Positions 56,458 to 64,000 of a stretch of DNA of 64,000 nucleotides are shown here, in pieces. Position numbers and translations under genes: made by a program. Under the pieces are notes generated by a model. It did not search any database. It was not told the origin of the DNA and saw only the letters and a list, made by a program, of their open reading frames with translations. The number at the start of each line of letters is the position of its first letter. Position 1 is the stretch's first letter. Origin of the DNA: Eremomyces bilateralis CBS 781.70 (lineage: Eukaryota; Ascomycota; Dothideomycetes; Eremomycetales; Eremomycetaceae); the NCBI RefSeq assembly GCF_010015585.1, contig NW_022985085.1:130384-194383 (forward strand), given 5' to 3'.

Positions 56458-59400
56458 ATGTTTTCTCCGGATACCGGTCATCGCACCGCGTCCTTTACGC
56501 GATCCTCCCGACGCAGACAGCGGACCGACTCCGATGGAGCTTTCCAATCGTTGCGCAAGCGCACCAAGGTCGCCGAACACACCGACGTGCACTCTCCTGT
56601 GGACGACGATAACGGTGCCGACGACTCTCACGACGTCCCGGTTGCGTCGATCGAGCGGCAACAGGTTCCAATGGCGCGGCCAATGCCAGTGCGCGAAAAG
56701 CCAAGTTCGATCCCGCTGAGGTCTTTGAAAGGCGACACGGGATCATATCTTGTATGCATCTGCCATGGGATCTATCCTTCCGGGCTTACTGACGGTGCAT
56801 ATAGACAAAGACGGCATATTACTCGGTGAAAAAGCTTCCGGCCTTTCCTGACCAGCTGCGGGATGCACTGGGTATGAAGCCTCCCAAAGTCTCATTTTTT
56901 GCCAGTACTGATGGCCGGCACTAGATATCGATGCGAAGTTCGTCCCATCGTCGCAGTATGTCCTGGCGACAACTCCGGATACGGCATACGTATGGGACTA
57001 CAACTCCGGACCTGCGAACCTGTCGCTGAAAGTCCTCCCGATCCCCAATTCCATGAAAGCGTACCAACTGCCTCCGCTCGGCCATATCATTGGCAGTAAG
57101 ACAACAGAGGACCTTGGTCTAGTTCTTGTCGCTCCGAAGTCGGGAAAGATCATGTTCTGGGAGAACATCGACACGCTGGAGTCCCAACCCCTCTTTCAAC
57201 AACGAAGACACGGTCTGGAAGGCATGGTCGGGAGCATGGCCACGGGCGAGAGAGCGGTCGAACTCATCGATGCGAAGCATGCCGGGATACTACTGCGTTT
57301 TAACACGGGCCGAATCGCACAGCTCCTCCTTCGAGATGGGCAAGGACGACCCAAAATTACCGTTCGACCCTTGTATGCCAGTGGTGCAGGCGATGGAGGA
57401 TGGGTATCGGGCTTCATGAACACTTTTACCGCCTCTAGCTACCAGGCTATCGCGGCGAAGAGAGTCATTTCGACCAAGGGTCATGCTGAGGTGTACGCTT
57501 GCAACAAAGACGGGAAGTTCTACTTCTGGGACATCGATTGGACGGGCCAGCATCTTTTCAAATCCGCCATTGAGACAAAAGCCGAGATCCAAGCTGGTCT
57601 GATTGCTGGGTTCGATGCGCCCCCGGGCATGTTCAGTGCCTTGGAGATCGTAGACTTTGCGATCCTCAATTCCCCAATGTCGGAGAAATCTGCGCTTGCA
57701 CGGCCGGAGGAGAGCGAGCCGGCTACTCATGTGCTGACTCTTGTGCGGTCGCAGTCAGAAAGTGTCACCTGGTTTTATTTGGTCGAACTCATGCTCGAGA
57801 GAGACGCCGCCAGCACTCGGCGCATTATCCAGGTTCAATTCAACCCCCAAGCCCCCGAACAAAAAGGATGGCCGCCGAAATTGCTCGTACCGGAGCCGCA
57901 GCATACAGCGTTCATCGTCTATCAAACCGGCGTGTCGATCATCTCCATCATCAGTTCCGAAAACTCTCCTGAGAATCAGCTGCTCGCGAACGGTTCGACA
58001 TCTCGCGACCTCTTTCAAGACGTTCTCCGTTTTAAACTTACCGACGCCCACTGTTTTTTCGCGTCCGAAATAGAACCCCCGGGTACGAAAACTCGGAACT
58101 CGACATGCCTGCTGATGTCCCGAGGCGCGGGAATCATTCGTTGCACTGCCAACGACCCCGAAAAGACCGATGAACCCATGAACGTGCACACATTGTCTCC
58201 GAAAGGGAGGATCGAGCAAGCCGTCTTTTTTGGAGGCATGTCGGATAATCCCATCAACTTCAACAACCCGAACCCCTTCCCCCAAATCTATCATCCTTCC
58301 GAGGTCGAGGGTGCGGCCATCACCATCAGCCACGAGATTCTCTCGTCCACGACTCCGTATATGGAGCGCCAGACCGGCGCGATGGAGATCTTCCTGGCCA
58401 AACGCGCCAAGGCGCTTCGCGATCTGATCGAGTATACCAAGCGTCTGGTCCCGAACCTCTCGACAATCACGAAGTGGCAGCTGCTCTGGAACGCGGAAAA
58501 GCTCGCGTCGGCCCAGGCGCTCTGGGCGAAGCATGAGGCGCGGAAGGCGACGATGGATAATCCGACGGGGACGCTCCTGCAGAGCGTGGCCGAAGACCTG
58601 CTGAAAGAATACCACGAGGAATACGCCGGACTTGAGGACGCGGGCACGGTGACGGACCCGGTGTCCAGCTGGTTCACGCGCGACCTCTGGCGGCAAGAAC
58701 GGCTGTTCACCAGCTCCCTGCAAGGGCTCGTGAATATTCTGCACAATTACGAGCGGGAGATCGTGCACAAACTCAAGATGGAGCTGATGGAGGAGGCCGA
58801 CGAGATCCATTGGACGCTGCTCGAGACCGCCATGCAGTTTCGGACCGACCATGCCGCGATGTATGGCATCGACGATGAGACTATCGAGGATGGCGTCCTT
58901 ACGACGGGCTACGAAGGCCTGCCGAGGTTCTGGACCTCGACGCAGAATAGCGTCACCAGCATTCGACATTTGGTCCGATTGAACAATGGCATGGCGAAAG
59001 CCGCCACGGAGGTGGTGGTGCGCGGCGAGGGAGACGAATATCGAGAGACAACGGAGACCATGTTGGACGCAGGATATGCGCTGACCCGATATTGCCTCCT
59101 CGTGCACCTGGAGCGGATTCGGTGGTGCCTGGCCCAGGAGGACGAGAAGGTCCGGGCGAGTGGGATCAGTCTACAGCAAGAGTTTGAAAGCAAGATCCGA
59201 GGCCAGTTGATCCAGGAACTGCTGGAGGTTGACGGTGGCGAGGCGGCGTTGGACTACGCGATCGAATTCCGGGACCTCGAATCGCTGGTGGTGGTCATCC
59301 ACTTCAATCTGGAGGACTACCAGTCCATCATTGACGACCCGAAAATGCACCGGCGAGGGAAGTCAGAGGCATCGGAGCACCTCCAATCGCTACGGGACCG

Positions 59401-60688
59401 GGTAAAGAACAAATTCTTCAAGATCTTCGGCAAGCCGTTCTCAGAGGCCTACCTGAATTCCTACGTCGAAGCGGGTCGGTTCTGGGACCTGCTCGAAGAC
59501 GACCTCGTGCCGGATGACATCCGCACCGAGTTCCTCCACTCGAACGAAGCGTTCGCGAAATTAAGCTGGATGCACGATGCGGCGTCAAACGACGGGACGC
59601 GGAACTACAAGGACGCGTGCCAAGCGCTGGCCAAGGCGGCGCTGTCGCAGGAGACGAACGCATGGTGCAAAGACATTCAACTCTGCCTCGCCAAGCTTTC
59701 CCTGAAGGCGCATGAGTCCTCGACGCTGGACGCCACACTCGCGCAGCGGAACGGCGACGTGAAACGCCTCGACGCGGAGATCCAGGCGACGTGGATGCAA
59801 GACGTCCTCTACCACGTCGTGCAAGGCGCAGCGCACGGCGCCCTGGACGCGGAATCGGCGGTCGATCTGGTGATGGGGGAGTTCGGCGCGCGCCACGTGG
59901 CGGGAAAGCCGGCCCTGCATCAGCTGCTGAAGCGCGGGTTCGAGGAGCTGCTGGCGCGGCGGGTGCTCGCGCCGGAAGCGCTGGTCGATGTGCTCACGCT
60001 GATGGACACGCAACCGCGCGAGGACGACGTGAACGGGTTCCTGAACTTCGCGTTTGCGACAGCGCTGCAGGTCGTGCCGGCGGCGGCGGCGGCGCCGGAG
60101 GCGTTGATCGAGCTAATCTGGAAGCGGTGCTATATTCGGGACGATTGGGCAGCGATCAACCGGGCAGCGCTCGCGGGCGAGGGGGACGACGATGAGCTGG
60201 TGCAGGACACGGCGTTGTTCTACCTGTGCCGGGAGATTTTCTCTAGCAGTAGGTTCTAGACTACATTTAAACCCATACGTGCTAACCTGATTATTACAGC
60301 CCTCAAGGACAACCCCTACAAGACACCCGTCCCCCTCGAGAGCGCGCTCCGCTCCGGCTCCCACGAGTCGGACCTCGTCAACCGATTCCACCGCGAAGAC
60401 CTCTGCGCGCCGATCGTGCAGGACAACCGGGTCGACGACGAGCGGCTGCGGGCGCTGATCGACGGCGCGCGGTTGGAGCACTGGCGCGACGTGTGTCTGC
60501 GCGTCGGGGAGCAGGTCGGGCGGCAAGAGACGGAGGCGGAGGAGCGGGGGAAGAAGGGGACGATTGGGGGGATGGAGTGGGCAAGGAGGAGGGGGGCGTT
60601 GGAGGGGTTGGAGGAGAGGTTGAGGAGGGAGAAGAGGGCGGAGCGGTTTCCGAAGGTAAATGGGTCGAGTTCGAGTATGGAGGAGTAA
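56458..60688 (+). CDS. NUP133: Nucleoporin Nup133 (Y-complex subunit)
   Basis: Four exons: 56458-56751, 56805-56871, 56925-60248 and 60300-60688, giving 1357 residues, the usual size for fungal Nup133. A basic disordered N-terminus (TRSSRRRQRTDSDGAFQSLR, then KRTK) leads into the beta-propeller (YYSVKKLPAFPDQLRDALDI, DAKFVPSSQYVLATTPDTAY, VWDYNSGPANLSLKVLPIP), and the second half is alpha-helical stack (HYVVEAGRFWDLLEDD-like: YLNSYVEAGRFWDLLEDDLV). Known role: Nup133 pairs with Nup84/Nup107 in the outer-ring Nup84 complex that scaffolds the nuclear pore. Third positions are strongly G/C-biased towards the 3' end, giving a 450-codon antisense shadow frame. The last exon ends in a Glu/Arg-rich helix. 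Confidence 0.92.
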
Positions 60689-62554
60689 GGGGAGAGAGTT
60701 CCCTGGTCGATCAACATTGAGCGACGATCGATGGTTTACAGCTTTGTTCGGTGAGCGGTGGGCGCGCTTTGCCTTGTAGCGTTTGGGGTAGCGATTCAGC
60801 CAGCGTAGTTTAACGCTGTCGAGGAGCCCGGCAGATCTAGTGCGTGGAGAGGTCAATATTCGAGACAGAACACGTACATGATGTCTGTACAATCTGTATA
60901 TATGCGGATCATGTGACGATTGCTGCCTGTATCGTACCTTCTTCCTCCTGTCCTAAAGTAGATGCCCGTTTACTGTTTAGGCCGCTGAACCAGCACGTGC
61001 AACTGAACACACCACTCTAGTGCAGATAGGTACTAGGTATTCGTCCACGTTGCAATGCAGGTATCTAACAGATTTCGAAGTCCAAACACTATGGAATGGA
61101 TCCCAATTCCCAAGTCACCCCCTGCAGAGTGCAGTTGACGGGATATCAATATCATTAATTACCAACTGCATGTGCATACGTAGTACATCGTCCAAGAGCA
61201 CATGATAGTTGATGCAGCGACATCCAAATTCCAACGCCGACACGGACGCCCGGCCGAGCCTACCGCCATCCAGTCATATCCAGCGACAACCCAACCGCCC
61301 GACGCTGATGCGGTTAGCCTCCGTCGCGACGATTGCGACACGGTCAACGGCCGGCCAATGAATCCGGTGGATCCGGCATTAAAGCGAGCTTCGGCCTTCG
61401 GGGGGGTTCATGCCTCATGCGTTGCATTATGGGCATGGAAGCCGTAGATTGGCGGCAAACGCTCAAACTTCAAATACGATGGGAATGTTTGGAGCGTGGG
61501 AGATCATATGGTAGGATCGTGAGCGAGGAATTTCTTACGTGGAGGGTTTAGGCAAGGGATCAATGGGCGGTCCCTGTTTCCGGATACAGAGCACTGCGTT
61601 CAGGGACCCGGCGGGATCGGTGCCAGCGGCTTCGATTTCGAACCGTCGAGACTCAAACAGAGTGAAAAATGAACCGCCAAATCTAACGCCGTTCGTGCAA
61701 TCAGGGGCGGGAGATTGGCTGTGGGGATGGTGATCTAAGGCAACAAGGCAACAAGGCAACAAGGCAATTACTTCTCTCCAGCTGCATCATCAGCAATCGC
61801 CCCCAGCCTCATCTAGTGATGCAGCAGCCAATTAGATTCCTCGTCTAGACGAACTCTATCACGTTCCTTGTTTCATCCTCCCAAAAACGCCCCAAATCCC
61901 ATTTCCCCAAAAGGCAGCAAGGCCGAATCTTGCGCAATTTGTAGAGGTCAGAACGCCCAGAAGACGCCGGCAGTCTCCTGCACAGCCCACGCACCCCCCC
62001 CAAGCTGTCTCCAACGGGCGGGCAACACACCAACGACACCCAAAGACTCTCTCACGGCTCACGCACTCGTACAGCCTGCAGCGCGGCACCAGCGCACAGG
62101 TGCACAGGCGTCTCCTAATCTCTGCGCTTGGTCCTTGCTGGCTGGCTTTTGCTGCACCCAGTCTGCACTCGACACCCATCCCTCTTTCACCACCACCCAC
62201 GCGCCATCTCTCCCACTCTCCCTCCATCGTCTCCTCCCAATTCCCCGTCCTCCATCGACTTAACTGCACTTTCTCCATCTTCCCCACCTTCCTCTCATCC
62301 CATTCTTCTCCTTACTTGCTGCATGAGTCGCTGTTGTCATCCAGTGACTCTCTCTCCCAACTTCATCACCATTCCGTGACCCCTGTGCCGCCGTCGCTGC
62401 CCTCTCTCCCCCGAGTTCTCGGTGTCCGCCGATCGTGTTGAACCCTCCATTCCCGAACACCCAGAGGGCACGCTCGAAGCCCGGCCGAACATCCATCGCA
62501 GGAGGAAACATACCCACCGACCTGGCTATCTTCGCTCGACGGGATTGACTCACC
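60689..62554. other. Intergenic stretch and CT-rich leader of casein kinase I
   Basis: A 1.87 kb stretch. It contains an 8-nt tandem repeat at 61737-61767 and becomes strongly C/T-rich from about 61.9 kb to the kinase ATG, as in a long 5' leader. Short frames there overlap in several phases and look like chance. Confidence 0.45.
61737..61767. repeat. Tandem repeat (AAGGCAAC) x about 4
   Basis: Three perfect 8-nt units followed by a partial fourth (aaggcaa). It is a microsatellite-like slippage tract, probably variable between strains. Confidence 0.9.
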
Positions 62555-64000
62555 ATGTCGTCGTCCACGTCCGCCTCGTCCAACGTCGTGGGCGTGCATT
62601 ATCGGGTCGGGAAGAAGATTGGCGAGGGCTCGTTCGGTGTCATCTTCGAGGGCACCAACTTGCTCAACAACCAGCAGGTCGCCATTAAATTTGTAGGTTC
62701 CGCCATCCGATACACTCCAAAGGCCTTGAGATACGAACATGTGCTGATTAGATCCAAATAGGAACCACGAAAGAGCGATGCCCCACAGCTAAGGGACGAG
62801 TACAGGACATACAAGATCTTGGTCGGCTGCCGTAAGTCCTGGTTTTTTTTATCTTTCTACATGAACGATATGGTGCAGCATGTGTATTGGACGGACGGGG
62901 TTTGGCATCCGATGTCTCATCCAACGCCATCAACGAAACACTCACCGCCATCCTGTACGGTCTAACTAACATGATACAGCTGGTATTCCTAATGTCTATT
63001 ATTTCGGCCAGGAAGGATTGCACAACATCTTGGTCATCGACCTGCTCGGACCCAGTCTGGAAGACCTCTTCGACCACTGCCATCGTCGCTTTACCGTCAA
63101 GACTGTGGTCATGGTTGCGAAACAAATGGTTGATCCCATCGATCTATTATGGTTACTTCTGCTAACGAAGTACAGCTGTCACGCGTCCAAACCATCCACG
63201 AGAAGAACCTGATTTACCGAGACATCAAACCTGACAACTTCCTGATCGGTCGCCCGGGCACCAAATCCGCAAATGTCATCCATGTCGTGGATTTCGGCAT
63301 GGCCAAACAATACCGAGACCCGAAGACGAAACAACACATCCCATATAGAGAAAGGAAGTCGTTATCAGGAACCGCCCGATACATGAGTATCAATACCCAC
63401 TTGGGACGAGAACAATCACGAAGAGACGACTTGGAGGCGCTGGGTCATGTTTTCATGTACTTCCTGCGTGGTGGGCTTCCATGGCAAGGACTGAAAGCGG
63501 CCACGAACAAGCAGAAGTACGAAAAGATTGGAGAGAAGAAGCAGTCGACCGCTGTCAAAGACTTGTGCGACGCCTATCCAGGTATGAACCTACTTGTTTT
63601 TGTTACATCTTATCCTCTTCTAACCTGATCCAGACCAATTCAACAAATACCTCCACTACGTCCGAAATCTGGGCTTCGAAGACCAACCCGACTATGATTA
63701 CCTTCGCGAACTCTTCACGTCTGTTCTCAAGGACACCGGCGAAGTTGAAGACGGCGAGTATGACTGGATGAAGCTGAACAACGGCAAGGGCTGGGAAGCC
63801 ATGAAGCTCCACCCTTCCGCCGCCCACCTCCAACACGGCGTCCCCAACTCCTCCGCCCGCGAGCTCCACGGCGCCCGCGCCCCCAAGACTCCCATGACCC
63901 ACGACCGCCTCAATGCCGACCTCCCAAAACCGGGAGCGGCCCGCGCCGCTCAGCCCGGCGCCTCCGCGGGTCGCCATCCCCAGCGCCGTGAGCCGGGCGG
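62555..64000 (+). CDS. YCK1: Casein kinase I, YCK1/2 (membrane) type, 3' partial
   Basis: Exons 62555-62692, 62762-62831, 62980-63128, 63176-63581 and 63634 to beyond the window end. Kinase motifs are complete: [11 protein letters not shown] (glycine loop), VAIKFEPRK (Lys), [14 protein letters not shown] (catalytic loop), [20 protein letters not shown] (activation segment) and the CK1-specific [20 protein letters not shown]. The N-terminal [15 protein letters not shown] and [11 protein letters not shown], and [15 protein letters not shown] after the kinase, point to the Yck1/Yck2 group rather than Hrr25. In that group a C-terminal Cys pair is palmitoylated for plasma-membrane anchoring; it would lie outside the window. 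Aspergillus nidulans CkiA belongs here as far as I recall. The tail is GC-rich and Ala/Pro-rich. Confidence 0.92.

Noticed and set aside
57755-59107. 450-codon minus-strand frame inside NUP133
   Set aside because: It lies fully antisense to a well-supported nucleoporin exon with strong codon bias and shows no family motif.
63603-63977. 124-codon minus-strand frame at the right edge
   Set aside because: Shadow of the GC-rich casein kinase tail on the plus strand.

Overview
The window looks like a chromosome segment of a filamentous ascomycete, most likely a Eurotiomycete (Aspergillus/Penicillium relatives). The grounds are short (mostly 45-150 nt) GT-AG introns, Zn2Cys6 and C2H2 regulators, an NLR-type NACHT-ankyrin gene, and proteins whose sequence reads like Pezizomycotina orthologues. 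I see no bacterial operon, no CRISPR array, no convincing tRNA or rRNA gene and no intact transposon. I reconstructed exon structures by hand from splice signals, reading frame and known family sequence, so every exon border is an inference.

Left part (1-17 kb): a broken NACHT-ankyrin gene that enters from the left edge; a small one-TM protein; MLH3 (minus); a Ser/Thr-rich conserved fungal protein; then a compact trio of a myo-inositol-type sugar transporter (minus), a Zn2Cys6 transcription factor (plus) and an M20 amidohydrolase (minus). A TRAPPC13-like trafficking subunit follows (plus, with a probable GC-AG intron).

Middle (17-43 kb): a 3.5 kb gene-free stretch; a DENN-domain protein carrying a C1-like zinc finger; mitochondrial FAD glycerol-3-phosphate dehydrogenase (GUT2); a RUS/DUF647 membrane protein with a 13-nt microexon; a 5 kb intergenic stretch leading into an RGS-domain protein; a mitochondrial NAD+ carrier (minus) divergent from QCR7 (complex III); a YCII-domain protein with a mitochondrial-type N-terminus (minus); and the dual-specificity phosphatase YVH1 (minus). 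GUT2, the NAD+ carrier, QCR7 and the YCII protein make this stretch rich in mitochondrial redox functions.

Right part (43-64 kb): a 7.7 kb gene desert; a C2H2 transcription factor; VFA1 (minus) head-to-head with nucleoporin NUP133 (plus); and a YCK-type casein kinase I cut by the right edge.

Most genes are ordinary housekeeping genes. The points most worth a second look are the broken NLR with near-identical ankyrin units, non-standard ATPase motifs in MLH3, the transporter/regulator/hydrolase trio, the GC-AG intron, the RUS microexon, stop-free introns (one splitting a zinc finger), and the long desert upstream of the C2H2 regulator. I found no clearly new biological system.
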